In this document: one piece after another, positions 47,289-56,981 of the stretch
Position numbering within the stretch: the first letter of the stretch is position 1
How the letters are laid out: every line of letters starts with the position of its first letter
From: Pedobacter arcticus A12
Lineage (GTDB): Bacteria > Bacteroidota > Bacteroidia > Sphingobacteriales > Sphingobacteriaceae
Assembly: GCF_000302595.1 (NCBI RefSeq)
Contig: NZ_JH947127.1
Location: 700,126 to 764,125, forward strand
Reading direction: 5' to 3'
Length of the DNA stretch: 64,000 nucleotides
Position numbers and translations under genes: made by a program
The notes under the pieces: generated by a model
Seen by the model: the letters and a program-made list of their open reading frames with translations, nothing else
Told to the model about the DNA's origin: nothing
Databases searched by the model: none

Positions 47289-48272
47289 ATGACCACTGCT
47301 AGAGAAAAAAATGCAATATTAATTAAAGCCGAGGCAGAACGACTCGGCTTTGCTTTTTGCGGAATTTCTAAAGCTACGTTTTTGGAAGAGGAGGCCCCAA
47401 AGTTGGAGAACTGGCTAAAAAACAGCTTCAATGGCAAAATGGATTATATGAATAACCATTTTGACATGCGCTTGGATCCCAGATTACTGGTTGATGATGC
47501 CAAAAGCGTGATCTCCGTTAGCCTGAACTATTTCAGCGATGCTAAACAGGAAGACTCTACCGCTCCCAAACTTTCCAAATATGCTTACGGAACTGATTAT
47601 CATTTTGTTTTTAAGGATAAACTAAAAACTCTAATGCAGTTTATTGAAGCAGAAATTGGCGAAGTAAATGGTAGAGCTTTTGTAGATTCGGCACCGGTGC
47701 TTGATAAAGCTTGGGCACAGAAAGCAGGTTTGGGTTGGCGAGGAAAGCATACCAATTTGATTTCTAAAAAAACCGGTTCTTTCTTTTTTTTAGGTGAATT
47801 GATTGTTGATTTAGATTTACAGGAAGACCAGCCATTCACTGCAGACCATTGCGGAAGTTGCACAAAGTGTATTGATGCCTGCCCAACCGAAGCTATCGTT
47901 GGTCCTTATATTGTTGATGGCAGCAAGTGTATCTCTTACCTTACCATCGAACTAAAAGACCAATTGCCATCAGAATTTAGCGGAAAAATGGATAATTGGA
48001 TGTTTGGTTGCGATGTTTGCCAAGATGTTTGTCCTTGGAACCGATTTGCAGTACCTAACAACGTACCAGAATTTCAACCTCACCCAGATTTATTGCACTT
48101 GAAAAAGCAGGATTGGGAAGATATCACCACAGAAGTTTTCCAGAAAGTTTTTAGAAAATCGCCCGTTAAACGAACAAAATTTGAGGGCTTGAAAAGGAAT
48201 ATTGATTTTTTGAAAGCCTCACCCCAGCCCTCTCCGAAGGAGAGGGAGCTACCTGCTAACGGCAATGGCTAA
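47289..48272 (+). CDS. queG: Epoxyqueuosine reductase, with repeat-encoded tail
   Basis: A 327-residue cobalamin and iron-sulfur enzyme for the last step of queuosine synthesis in tRNA. Two 4Fe-4S motifs are visible: [17 protein letters not shown] (about 195-211) and [13 protein letters not shown] (about 239-251). The family ends near FEGLKRNI. The remaining ~20 residues, [19 protein letters not shown], are encoded by a copy of the dispersed palindromic repeat (48215-48248). The insertion removed the original stop or lengthened the tail without touching the domains. Confidence 0.93.
   Translation: MTTAREKNAILIKAEAERLGFAFCGISKATFLEEEAPKLENWLKNSFNGKMDYMNNHFDMRLDPRLLVDDAKSVISVSLNYFSDAKQEDSTAPKLSKYAYGTDYHFVFKDKLKTLMQFIEAEIGEVNGRAFVDSAPVLDKAWAQKAGLGWRGKHTNLISKKTGSFFFLGELIVDLDLQEDQPFTADHCGSCTKCIDACPTEAIVGPYIVDGSKCISYLTIELKDQLPSEFSGKMDNWMFGCDVCQDVCPWNRFAVPNNVPEFQPHPDLLHLKKQDWEDITTEVFQKVFRKSPVKRTKFEGLKRNIDFLKASPQPSPKERELPANGNG
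48215..48248. repeat. Dispersed palindromic repeat inside the queG 3' end
   Basis: AGCCTCACCCC then GCCCTCTCCGAAGGAGAGGG. It is in the coding frame of queG and supplies the [10 protein letters not shown] segment. The palindrome core is at 48228-48246. Confidence 0.85.
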
Positions 48273-48460
48273 TGGGTAATGAATGAAATGATTTAGTTAG
48301 CCTACAAAGCCTAATGAGGAATAAGTATAATGAACTGAGTTAGTCACCTGGCAAAACCTAATGACTAATGAACAAATGAACTCCTCATTTGGCGTATCGG
48401 CAAGACCTAACAATCTACCCACCTAAACCCTAATCACCTAACGGAATCCTAACAAACTAC
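48273..48460. repeat. CCTAATGACTAATGA-like degenerate repeats between queG and panB
   Basis: The convergent gap holds several CCTAATGA, TAATGAACAAATGAA and CTAATGGGTAATGAATGAA words. It looks like decayed simple repeats; no ORF or clear hairpin. Confidence 0.45.
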
Positions 48461-49276
48461 CTAATACTGCTCCTTCTCGTTAGGGAAATCGCCACTTTTC
48501 ACATCTTTGATATAAGATTGCACCGCTCCATTAATTTGGCTATACATATCTAAATATTGACGTAAAAACCTCGGAGAAAAACCTTTAGTTAAACCAATCA
48601 TATCATTTACTACCAAAACCTGTCCGTCGCAGTGTTGACCGGCACCTATTCCAATAGTTGGAATAATTACACTTTTAGTAACCTCTTCGGCAAGCTTAGC
48701 TGGTATTTTTTCCAACACAATCGAAAAACAACCCGCTTCTTGTATACGGAGCATATCTTTTTTCAATCGCTCTGCTTCGGCTTCTTCCTTTGCTCTAACA
48801 GTATAGGTACCAAATTTATAGATAGATTGTGGTGTTAAACCCAGATGCCCCATTACAGGGATGCCAGCTGCTACAATACGTTCGATAGATTCGGCAACTT
48901 CACCACCGCCTTCTAATTTCACTGCATGAGCACCAGATTCTTTCATAATGCGGATAGCAGAATTTAAGGCTTCTTTAGAATTACCTTGATAAGTACCGAA
49001 AGGTAAATCCACTACCACCAAAGCTCGCTTTGTACCTCTAATTACCGACGACGCATGGTAAATCATTTGATCAAGCGTAATTGGCAAGGTGGTTTCATGC
49101 CCTGCCATCACCATCGATGCAGAGTCGCCCACTAAAATCGCGTCGATACCGCCTTCATCAACTACGGTTGCCATAGAATAATCATAGGCGGTGAGCATCG
49201 CAATCTTCTCGCCCCTACTCTTCATCTCCTGTAAACTGTGCGTTGTTATACGTTTAAGCTCCTTATGTACCGACAT
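48461..49276 (-). CDS. panB: 3-methyl-2-oxobutanoate hydroxymethyltransferase
   Basis: A 271-residue enzyme that adds a hydroxymethyl group to 2-oxoisovalerate, the first step to pantothenate and coenzyme [43 protein letters not shown] (metal and substrate site) and [32 protein letters not shown] are present. Its substrate is made by IlvD, so it drains the branched-chain pathway. It is a single gene with TAACTTTG (49313-49306) as a likely -7 element. Confidence 0.95.
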   Translation of the reverse strand: MSVHKELKRITTHSLQEMKSRGEKIAMLTAYDYSMATVVDEGGIDAILVGDSASMVMAGHETTLPITLDQMIYHASSVIRGTKRALVVVDLPFGTYQGNSKEALNSAIRIMKESGAHAVKLEGGGEVAESIERIVAAGIPVMGHLGLTPQSIYKFGTYTVRAKEEAEAERLKKDMLRIQEAGCFSIVLEKIPAKLAEEVTKSVIIPTIGIGAGQHCDGQVLVVNDMIGLTKGFSPRFLRQYLDMYSQINGAVQSYIKDVKSGDFPNEKEQY

Positions 49277-49376
49277 ACCTGTTGATTTTTATGATTGATA
49301 ATTAACAAAGTTAAAAAATGATTGTACTTATATTTAAAAAATCAGAAAACATATTAAATATTCCATTAAAAAATCA

Positions 49377-49384
49377 TAGTTTTG
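49377..49384 (+). promoter_or_regulatory. -7 element of carA
   Basis: TAGTTTTG matches TAnnTTTG; the -33 box is poor. Transcription would begin about 49390, almost at the ATG of the upstream ORF, so that ORF would be nearly leaderless. Confidence 0.5.
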
Positions 49385-49393
49385 CACCCCGAG

Positions 49394-49501
49394 ATGAACA
49401 ATAAGAATTCCTTATTTCCTACACTTACATCCACGGAAGCATCTTCCTTATTTTTTCTTTTTTTCAATACAACCAACACAAAAATTACATTTTTAAGATG
49501 A
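49394..49501 (+). CDS. 35-codon leader ORF overlapping the carA start
   Basis: ATG at 49394, TGA at 49499-49501 overlapping the carA ATG (ATGA). The peptide is rich in Ser, Thr, Asn and Phe, with SLFFLFFN in the middle. Within it a small hairpin (GGAAG, CAT, CTTCC, 49435-49447) runs directly into a U-rich stretch of about 16 bases. That is an intrinsic-terminator-like signal inside a translated leader, as in UTP-sensing pyrBI attenuation. The hairpin is only 5 bp, so its strength is uncertain. Confidence 0.5.
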   Translation: MNNKNSLFPTLTSTEASSLFFLFFNTTNTKITFLR

Positions 49502-50595
49502 GCGCATACTACACCAAATTACCCGCAGTACTTCTTTTAGCAGACGGAACCGTTTACCACGGCAAAGCAGCCGGAAAAATTGGAACTACTACAGGTGAAA
49601 TCTGTTTTAACACAGGCATGACGGGCTATCAGGAGGTTTTTACTGACCCATCTTACTTCGGACAAATTATGGTGACCACCAATGCACATATTGGAAATTA
49701 TGGCGTAACCAATGAAGAAGCTGAGTCTGGAGCTATTAAAATTGCTGGTTTGGTTTGTAAAAATTTCAACATCCCATTCAGCAGAAAACAGGCAGAACAA
49801 TCTATCCAAGATTATTTTCAGGATGAAAACTTAGTAGGCATTTCTGATGTTGATACCCGGGAATTGGTAAGACATATTAGAGATAAAGGCGCAATGAATG
49901 CCATTATTTCTTCCGAGATTTTAGATATCGAAGAGCTAAAAGCAAAATTAGCTCTGGTGCCTTCAATGGATGGCTTAGAGCTTTCTTCAAAGGTGAGCAC
50001 TAAAGAACCTTATTTTGTTGGTGATGAAAACTCTAAAATAAAAGTTGCTGTTTTAGATTTGGGCGTAAAGAAAAATATTTTGAGAAATTTCTCTGAAAGA
50101 GGAGTTTATGCAAAAGTTTTCCCCGCAAAAACTACGTTTGCAGAAATGGAAAAATGGGCACCAAACGGATATTTTATATCTAATGGACCTGGCGATCCAT
50201 CGGCCATGCCTTATGCATTGGAAACAGTAAAAGACCTTTTAAAATCTGACAAACCCATGTTTGGGATTTGCTTAGGTCACCAGTTATTAGCATTGGCTAA
50301 CGGAATTGCTACTAAAAAAATGTTTAACGGCCACCGTGGCTTAAATCACCCGGTAAAGAACATCATTAAAGATCATTGCGAAGTAACTTCTCAAAATCAT
50401 GGTTTTGGTGTAGTTGAAGATGACGTTAGAAATTCTGAAACGGTCGAAATCACCCATATCAACTTAAATGATAAATCCATTGAGGGAATTAGAATGAAAG
50501 GCCGAAACGCATTTTCTGTGCAATATCATCCAGAATCTTCTCCAGGTCCGCATGACTCAAGATATCTATTCGATGATTTTATAGCAATGCTGTAA
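49498..50595 (+). CDS. carA: Carbamoyl-phosphate synthase small subunit
   Basis: A 365-residue glutamine amidotransferase subunit that feeds ammonia to CarB for arginine and pyrimidines. The N-terminal domain has ETGEICFNTGMTGYQE-like residues (about 28-43). The class I amidotransferase domain has GICLGHQLLALA (catalytic Cys about 254) and QYHPESSPGP (His, Glu). carB is not downstream; a terminator and a peptidase gene follow. The start is coupled to the upstream leader ORF. Confidence 0.95.
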   Translation: MSAYYTKLPAVLLLADGTVYHGKAAGKIGTTTGEICFNTGMTGYQEVFTDPSYFGQIMVTTNAHIGNYGVTNEEAESGAIKIAGLVCKNFNIPFSRKQAEQSIQDYFQDENLVGISDVDTRELVRHIRDKGAMNAIISSEILDIEELKAKLALVPSMDGLELSSKVSTKEPYFVGDENSKIKVAVLDLGVKKNILRNFSERGVYAKVFPAKTTFAEMEKWAPNGYFISNGPGDPSAMPYALETVKDLLKSDKPMFGICLGHQLLALANGIATKKMFNGHRGLNHPVKNIIKDHCEVTSQNHGFGVVEDDVRNSETVEITHINLNDKSIEGIRMKGRNAFSVQYHPESSPGPHDSRYLFDDFIAML

Positions 50596-50602
50596 TAATT
50601 CA

Positions 50603-50634
50603 AGAGCCCAATCCAAAAAAGATTGGGCTTTTTT
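50603..50634 (+). terminator. Terminator after carA
   Basis: AGCCCAATC and GATTGGGCT form a 9-bp stem with a CAAAAAA loop, then six T. Confidence 0.9.
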
Positions 50635-50715
50635 AATATATTAGATTTTTAAATACACCTCCAAATCCGCCGATGAAATCACTTTTAAAAAATCTATGCT
50701 AACCTTGTATTTGAG

Positions 50716-51459
50716 ATGAGGTTATACTTTACAGTTATATTCTGTTTCTACTTAACATTTGGGTTTGCCCAAAAAATAACTTTTAATCCCGTTGGCTTCG
50801 AGCTAAAACCAGAAGACAGTGCCAAAATCCACAGAATGGCTTCATTCGAAGCTAAAATTTTCAACGGCTTATACAACAATCTGATTAATGACAGCTTAAA
50901 AATAACTTTAAACCTGTACAATAAGCGTAAGGATTTTAAAATATTACTTGAGCAACACGGAATAAAAGGCTTAACCGAATCCGGGTTCTATAGTCCCAGC
51001 ACTAACCAGTCGTACGTTTATTTTGAAGGAACCGAAAACCTTAGCACCATATTGCATGAACTCAGCCATGCCTTTTTAAAAAACAACTCCAAGTATTACC
51101 CAAGATGGCTTACCGAGGGTTTAGCTGAGTTTTTAGAAACTTTAGAAGAAAAGCAGTTTAATATCCAGATTGTTTCTCAGTATAATCGTCTGGAAAAAAT
51201 GAAAGAATTTCAGCGAGGAAAAAAACTTAATTTAGAAGCATTTTTAAAAGATCAAGCGAGTTGGCGGGATAAAAACCGAATTAATTACATGTACACCGTT
51301 TCTTACGCCCTAATTTATTACCTGTACAAAAAAGACCCCCAGCTTATCTCTAAAATGACCCAACTTTACCGAAAGGGTTATTCAAATGAGTATGTTTTTA
51401 AAAATTCAGTGGGCGACATTTACCAGTTAGAGAACGGCTTTAATATTTATTTTAGATAA
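50716..51459 (+). CDS. Secreted gluzincin metallopeptidase (peptidase MA-like)
   Basis: A 247-residue protein with a signal peptide (MRLYFTVIFCFYLTFGFAQ). HELSH at 114-118 followed by E134 in WLTEGLAEFLE gives the HExxH-x15-E zinc site of gluzincins. The surrounding ILHELSHAFLKNN and PRWLTEGLAEFLE are close to the peptidase MA family. The substrate is unknown. It is a separate unit after the carA terminator. Confidence 0.82.
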   Translation: MRLYFTVIFCFYLTFGFAQKITFNPVGFELKPEDSAKIHRMASFEAKIFNGLYNNLINDSLKITLNLYNKRKDFKILLEQHGIKGLTESGFYSPSTNQSYVYFEGTENLSTILHELSHAFLKNNSKYYPRWLTEGLAEFLETLEEKQFNIQIVSQYNRLEKMKEFQRGKKLNLEAFLKDQASWRDKNRINYMYTVSYALIYYLYKKDPQLISKMTQLYRKGYSNEYVFKNSVGDIYQLENGFNIYFR

Positions 51460-51575
51460 TTATCCGACCAAAAAAACACCATCTATTAATATCCGTTGGT
51501 TAAATAGATTGGTCAAAATATACTGACTCCTCAATTTCGTCCAAAATTTATGATAAAGTTAGGCTGTTTCATCTT

Positions 51576-52955
51576 TTAATTTTTTACTGGCGAAACGAAC
51601 AATTTTAAACCAATCATATCAGTTGGGAGCGGTTTAGTGTTCCAATGCTTGTGTATAGCCACCGCTGCCCCCATAGCAGTTGCCTGTGCCATTGAGGCAG
51701 CATAAACTTCGATATCTGGAAATACCATTGCTAACAAATTCATAAAAATCTGATTCTTTGAAAAACCGCCATCTACAAATATCCTTTTTACCGAGGTATT
51801 TTTTAATACTAATTGGGTTGATTTGTACTGTTTGAAAACGAGTGTGAAAATCAAATAGTGGTAGGCTTTTTCATCGTCTGCAAAATCTGATAATTGCTTA
51901 TCGGTAAATTTCAAATCTCCATCATTTAGCGTATCAAAATAATCAGCCAATTTATCTTTAGGCAAATATTGTTTAATAATTGATAGCAACAACTTAGTGC
52001 TTTTGTATTTACTTACGTTTGTATCAAAATATTCCGCAATACGTTTTACTTCTTGCTCATGCTCAAAGCCAGAAAAAACACGAGATGCTTTGATGGGCTT
52101 TGCTTGGTATGATAAATAACAAAGACAATCTTTATCCAACTCCGCTTTTGTAAGCGGTTGATTGTTAAATGGATTTAAACTAATACACCAAGTACCCGTA
52201 GATAACAAGATAAAAGGTTCTTTAAAACTTTCGATGTACGGAATTAAAGCTGCGGAACTATCGTGTAGGCCAACACCTGTTAAGTAGTTTTCGCTAGGAA
52301 AAGTGGAGTGCATTACGTCATCGCCCGGAAAAATCGGAGGCAGTTTATCAATCAAACCTTCGGCGTAAACCCATTCATGGTAATCTTGTTTTTCAAAATC
52401 CCAAAAATTAGTATGGCAACCAATACTGGTAATATCACTGTGCATTTCGCCGGTAATAATCGAACTCATATACTGCGGTAGGTGCAGGGCGTACTTTATT
52501 TTATCGAATAATTCTGGCTTTTCGTATTTAACTCGGTAAAACTGCATTCCGGAATTTAAACTACCCAATACTGGTGACGCAGTGCTTACAGCAACTTTTT
52601 CTTCGCCACCGTAACTATCGTAGAACTGCTTTTTTAAGGCTTCTGGATATTCTTTTAGGTAATTATAAAGTGGTGCTAAAGGTTTCCCATTTTCGTCCAC
52701 ATAAACCAAACTCGCTCCGTAAGTGGAGAAGTTGATCGCCTTTATATCGTATTGTTTGTTTCTTAAAACTTCATGTAACGAGTCAAAAACAGAAAGCCTC
52801 AAACTTTCCAAATTTTCGCAAGTATCGCCATCCTCGTCTTTGGTTTCTATAAACCTAGCCGTTCTTTCAAAAACTATCTTATAGTCCTCATCAAATAAAA
52901 ATAGCTTTTTATTGGTTTTTCCAATATCAAATATGGCTATAACAGGGGTTTTCAT
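51576..52955 (-). CDS. FGGY-family sugar kinase, probable rhamnulokinase
   Basis: A 459-residue kinase. FDIGKTNKKLFLFD (about 9-22) is phosphate motif 1, STYGASLVYVD and VGLHDSSAALIPY (catalytic Asp) follow, and LLSTGTWCISLNPF and FVDGGFSKNQIFMN complete the ATPase core. Its place at the end of a rhamnose operon points to L-rhamnulose as substrate (RhaK/RhaB role), though fuculose or other 6-deoxyketoses cannot be excluded from sequence. Confidence 0.82.
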   Translation of the reverse strand: MKTPVIAIFDIGKTNKKLFLFDEDYKIVFERTARFIETKDEDGDTCENLESLRLSVFDSLHEVLRNKQYDIKAINFSTYGASLVYVDENGKPLAPLYNYLKEYPEALKKQFYDSYGGEEKVAVSTASPVLGSLNSGMQFYRVKYEKPELFDKIKYALHLPQYMSSIITGEMHSDITSIGCHTNFWDFEKQDYHEWVYAEGLIDKLPPIFPGDDVMHSTFPSENYLTGVGLHDSSAALIPYIESFKEPFILLSTGTWCISLNPFNNQPLTKAELDKDCLCYLSYQAKPIKASRVFSGFEHEQEVKRIAEYFDTNVSKYKSTKLLLSIIKQYLPKDKLADYFDTLNDGDLKFTDKQLSDFADDEKAYHYLIFTLVFKQYKSTQLVLKNTSVKRIFVDGGFSKNQIFMNLLAMVFPDIEVYAASMAQATAMGAAVAIHKHWNTKPLPTDMIGLKLFVSPVKN

Positions 52956-53015
52956 TTTTGTTTAATAAGTATTGAGTACAGCATATTAAGATGATTATAA
53001 GTTTTTTAAAGAGGT

Positions 53016-53114
53016 GTCGTCATGTTGAACGATAGTGAAACATCTCACAAATAGGTGTTACATGCTATATGTAGAATTTGCTTGTGAGGTGTCTCGTATC
53101 CTCGACATGACGAC
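53016..53114. repeat. GTCATGTTGAACGA-type inverted repeat pair
   Basis: GTCGTCATGTTGA...GTGAAACATCTCACAA (53016-53050) faces TTGTGAGGTGTCTC...CGACATGACGAC (53082-53114). The pair folds into a long hairpin in the isomerase-kinase gap. It is related to the CGTCATTGCGA units at 5311 and 54659. Confidence 0.75.
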
Positions 53115-53238
53115 GAGTAGTGAAAAGTCTCTTAAATAAAAAAATTTCTTCTTTCTATTATTAACGTAAAAGATAAAAACATGAGATTTGGTAGCATCAA
53201 AGGCTCTCAAATCTCCTGTCTTTAATCTCAAATATCAA

Positions 53239-54513
53239 TTACAGTCCCGTTGCTTTAGTTTCTGAGCCTCTTTCTGCAACTAGACTTTCTCTAACTTTAG
53301 CAGATCTAAATAATTTTACTGGCTCTAATGCGCCACCACTCTGCAACCTTGCTTCTGCAATTAACGGACGAACATCTGTACGGTAAGCTGCTTGCAAAAT
53401 TTCTTGTGCTAAACTTACATCATTTTTCTGTTGTGCTTCTTTTAATGCTTTTCTGTCAACCAATAGAGCCTGCGCATACGCCATCATGATAGCTTCTACA
53501 GATTGCAACAAATCTTCTAAAGGATCTTTCACGTTATGCGATGCATCAATCATCCACGCTAAACCAGAGGCGTGGTTCATTTTGGCATGATCCATACCAT
53601 CTACCAATTCGTTGAAAATCAAGAATAATTGGTAAGGTTTGATAGCGCCTGTTGTTAAATCATCATCGCCATATTTTGAATCGTTAAAGTGGAAACCGCC
53701 CAACTTGCCTTCCATCAATAATAAAGAAACAATTTGTTCGATGTTGGCATTTGGTAAATGATGACCTAAATCAACCAAAGTATAAGCTTTTGGACCTAAT
53801 TTATTGGCGTACAATAAAGACTGACCCCAATCTGCAACCGTAGTTGAATAGAAGTTAGGTTCGTTAGATTTGTATTCTACAAACATTTTCCAATCTGCTG
53901 GCAACGCAGCGTAAATCTCTTTTAAGCTAGCTAAAGTATTTTCAAAAGCTTCTCTAAAATTCAATTGACCAGGAAAACTAGATCCATCTGCCAACCAAAC
54001 CGTTAAGGATTTAGAACCTAAAGCTTCGCCATGCTTAATCACTTCAATATTATGTGCAACAGCTTGGTCTCTTACGTTTTTATCAACGTTTTGTAGGGAA
54101 CCGAATTTGTAGCTGTATTTTTGGTTCGCCTGATCCTGGAAAGTGTTTGAATTAATGGCGTCAAACTTTAAATTTAAAGATTTTGCCAAAGCCATAATTT
54201 TTTCTGCATCTTCTGGGATATCCCAGGGAATGTGCAAAGATATAGCTCCGCTGCTTTGGTTCAATTGGTGCAATAAACCAATATCCGCCATTTTTTCTTC
54301 TAAATTACTTGGCTCGCCACCGCCAGAAAAACGACCGAAACGAGTTCCACCAGTACCTAGAGCCCAGCTAGGTATCCCAATTTGAAAATCTTTTAGCTTT
54401 TGAATATGTGTGTTAGCGCCTTCATTTTCTTCTAAGAAGTGAGCTAGTTTTGTTTTGTGCTTTGTTGCTAAACTTTCGTTGTGCGCCACAATTACATTTT
54501 TGTCTAATTTCAT
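53239..54513 (-). CDS. rhaI: L-rhamnose isomerase, RhaI type
   Basis: A 424-residue TIM-barrel isomerase of the Pseudomonas stutzeri/B. subtilis YulE type, not the enterobacterial RhaA. Metal ligands are visible in FVEYKSNEPNFY (Glu), YTLVDLGHHLPNANIEQ (Asp) and KLGGFHFNDSKYGDDDL (His, Asp). It converts L-rhamnose to L-rhamnulose in the cytoplasm. It lies between the aldolase-dehydrogenase and kinase genes in the operon. Confidence 0.88.
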   Translation of the reverse strand: MKLDKNVIVAHNESLATKHKTKLAHFLEENEGANTHIQKLKDFQIGIPSWALGTGGTRFGRFSGGGEPSNLEEKMADIGLLHQLNQSSGAISLHIPWDIPEDAEKIMALAKSLNLKFDAINSNTFQDQANQKYSYKFGSLQNVDKNVRDQAVAHNIEVIKHGEALGSKSLTVWLADGSSFPGQLNFREAFENTLASLKEIYAALPADWKMFVEYKSNEPNFYSTTVADWGQSLLYANKLGPKAYTLVDLGHHLPNANIEQIVSLLLMEGKLGGFHFNDSKYGDDDLTTGAIKPYQLFLIFNELVDGMDHAKMNHASGLAWMIDASHNVKDPLEDLLQSVEAIMMAYAQALLVDRKALKEAQQKNDVSLAQEILQAAYRTDVRPLIAEARLQSGGALEPVKLFRSAKVRESLVAERGSETKATGL

Positions 54514-54574
54514 AATTGGTTGTTATGATGATGGTTTTTCAAAATCCTAAATTGCCAAATTAAGCGGAATCGTT

Positions 54575-54834
54575 GAACTTAGCTTCGACTCCGCTCAGCC
54601 TAACAAGATGGATATTTTAAACCTCGTTAATTCATATTTATTTCTAATCATTGCACCTCGTCATTTCGAGGTACGAGAACAGAGTTCATTGCAAATAAAT
54701 CTCGGTATATGTGCACTCTGCTTTGTGGGATGCCTCATTATCATTCGACATGACGGCGTGGTTAGCAGTCCTACTGCTTTCCACAATACATTCCCACAAT
54801 AATCCCTCTCCTTCGGAGAGGTTAGGTGAGGCTT
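54575..54834. repeat. Three repeat families packed in the aldolase-isomerase gap
   Basis: The 321-bp gap has CTTCGACTCCGCTCAGCCT (about 54575-54593), a CGTCATTTCGAGGTACGAGAA unit with its inverse TCATTCGACATGACGGCG (54659-54757), and an inverted palindromic unit CCCTCTCCTTCGGAGAGG...GGTGAGGCT (54804-54833) one base from the aldolase stop. No ORF here is convincing. Confidence 0.7.
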
Positions 54835-56955
54835 TTACCTCGCAAAAGCCATTGCTACACCGCCATCAACGTTCAGCATGTTACCTGTTGATTTTGACAA
54901 TAAGCCACCAGTGAACGCAAAACAAGCGTTTGCAATATCGACCGGAAGGATGATTTTGTTCAGCAATGTTCTTTTTGCATAATAAGCAGGAAGTTCTGCC
55001 ACGGTAATTCCGTAAGCTTTTGCTCTTCCTTCAGCCCATCCGCCTGCCCAAATATTGCTGTCGCTGATTACCGCATCTGGGTTAACTACGTTTACTCTAA
55101 TTCCAGCCTCACCCAATTCGGCAGCATTTAATCTGCTTAAATGCAATTGTGCCGCTTTCGCACTTCCGTAACCTGCGTTATTTGGACCGCTAACTAAAGC
55201 ATTTTTACTTACAATATTAATGATATCACCACCCATATCTTGCTGTTTCATCAACTTTGTAGCCGCTTGAGTCACTAAAAACTGACCTTTCACCAATACA
55301 TCATATAATAAATCCCAATCTTTTTGGCTATGACCTTCAATGGTTTTTGAAATTGATAAACCAGCGTTATTTACAATAATGTCCACACCACCAAAACTCA
55401 AAGCGGCAATCTTTATTGCTTCTTCAATTTGAGTCTGACTGGTTACATCTAAAATTGCTGTTGTATAAACGTCATTACCAAAATCTTTTTTAAACTCCTC
55501 TCCCGCTTCTGCTAAACGCTCCGCATTCATGTCGTTCAAAATTACGCAAGCGCCTTCTTCCACAAATTTTCTAGCAATCGATTTTCCAATTCCGCCAGCA
55601 CTGCCGGTAATCATGGCGACTCTACCAGACAAAGCTTTTGGCTTAGGCATACGCTGTAATTTTGCTTCTTCTAACAACCAATATTCAATATTAAACGCTT
55701 CTTGACGAGGTAATGAAGTGTATTCAGAAACTGCTTCAGATCCTTTCATTACGTTGATTGCATTGGTATAAAATTCGGCAGCAACACGGGCGGTTTGTTT
55801 GTCTTTCGCAAAAGAGAACATTCCCACACCTGGGTATATAATAATTACCGGGTTCGCATCTCTAATTGCAGGGCTGTTATCATGCTTGCAGGTATTATAA
55901 TAAGCTGCATACATTTTACGGTAAGCTTCAAAAGCTGGTGCAAGTTTGGTTTTGATTGCTTCAACATCACTTAAATCTTCATCTTTAGCTAAATCTAATA
56001 CTAAAGGGCTAATTTTAGTTCTTAAAAAGTGATCTGGACAGCTGGTACCCATTGGTGCTAACCTTTCCAAATCATTAGAATTGATGTATTCTAAAACGCG
56101 GTCATCATCAGTAAAATGACCAATCATGGAGCGTTCGTTTGAACAGAAGCCTCTTAATATCGGTGCTAAATCAGCAGCTTTAATTAATCTATCTGCTTTT
56201 ATTAAGCTTTGGATTTTTTGTCCGCCAAAAACAGGACCTTTTTTACCGTAACTCTGCTCTAAGTATTCCGCACATTTCTCAACCACTTCTAATGTATTGA
56301 TGTAGCTTTCGTAAGCTGTATCGCCCCAAGTAAACAAGCCATGTGAACCCAACATAATCCCTTTAATTCCAGGATTTTTATCCAAGCATTCTTTCAACTG
56401 CAACCCTAAATCGAAACCTGGCTTTTGCCAAGGCACCCATCCAATTGCTCCGTTAAAAAGCTCTTTGGTTATTTTTTCGCCGTCTTTAGCTGCTGCAATA
56501 GCAATAGCCGCATCAGGATGTAAATGATCTATATGAGCAAACGGCAAAAACCCGTGTAAAGGCGTATCAATTGATGGTGCTTTTGAAGCTAAATCGTAGA
56601 TACAGTGGTTAAACAATTCCACCATTTCGTCCTCATGATCAATGCCTCTATAAACATTTTTTAAAGACCTTAACCTATCAACATACAAAGCCGCTAAACC
56701 GCTTTTCTTTAAAGTACCAATATCTCCGCCCGAACCTTTGATCCACATAACCTCAGTTTCTTGACCAGTTAGAGGGTCTTTTGCCATAGCTTTACAAGAA
56801 GTGTTTCCTCCACCGTAATTTGTTAACCTTAAATCGGCACCCAACAAATTTGAACGGTATATTAACAATGCTACTTCATCTCCAGCAAGTTTGGCTGCTT
56901 CAGCCTCGTTCCACAAATAGCTTACGTGTTTAAAAGAAGATTTATTTAATGACAT
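54835..56955 (-). CDS. Bifunctional rhamnulose-1-phosphate aldolase / lactaldehyde dehydrogenase
   Basis: A 706-residue fusion. The N-terminal class II aldolase (about 1-420) has the zinc-site stretches DTPLHGFLPFAHIDHLHPDA and MLGSHGLFTWGD. The C-terminal short-chain dehydrogenase (about 435-706) has VAMITGSAGGIGKS, NNAGLS and GYGSAKAAQLHLS (Tyr, Lys catalytic pair). The fusion is known in rhamnose gene clusters as RhaEW/RhaD-type. It cleaves rhamnulose 1-phosphate to DHAP and L-lactaldehyde, and the second half oxidises the latter to lactate. Confidence 0.9.
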   Translation of the reverse strand: MSLNKSSFKHVSYLWNEAEAAKLAGDEVALLIYRSNLLGADLRLTNYGGGNTSCKAMAKDPLTGQETEVMWIKGSGGDIGTLKKSGLAALYVDRLRSLKNVYRGIDHEDEMVELFNHCIYDLASKAPSIDTPLHGFLPFAHIDHLHPDAAIAIAAAKDGEKITKELFNGAIGWVPWQKPGFDLGLQLKECLDKNPGIKGIMLGSHGLFTWGDTAYESYINTLEVVEKCAEYLEQSYGKKGPVFGGQKIQSLIKADRLIKAADLAPILRGFCSNERSMIGHFTDDDRVLEYINSNDLERLAPMGTSCPDHFLRTKISPLVLDLAKDEDLSDVEAIKTKLAPAFEAYRKMYAAYYNTCKHDNSPAIRDANPVIIIYPGVGMFSFAKDKQTARVAAEFYTNAINVMKGSEAVSEYTSLPRQEAFNIEYWLLEEAKLQRMPKPKALSGRVAMITGSAGGIGKSIARKFVEEGACVILNDMNAERLAEAGEEFKKDFGNDVYTTAILDVTSQTQIEEAIKIAALSFGGVDIIVNNAGLSISKTIEGHSQKDWDLLYDVLVKGQFLVTQAATKLMKQQDMGGDIINIVSKNALVSGPNNAGYGSAKAAQLHLSRLNAAELGEAGIRVNVVNPDAVISDSNIWAGGWAEGRAKAYGITVAELPAYYAKRTLLNKIILPVDIANACFAFTGGLLSKSTGNMLNVDGGVAMAFAR

Positions 56956-56981
56956 ATTATTTTGATAATGATTTTTATTTT

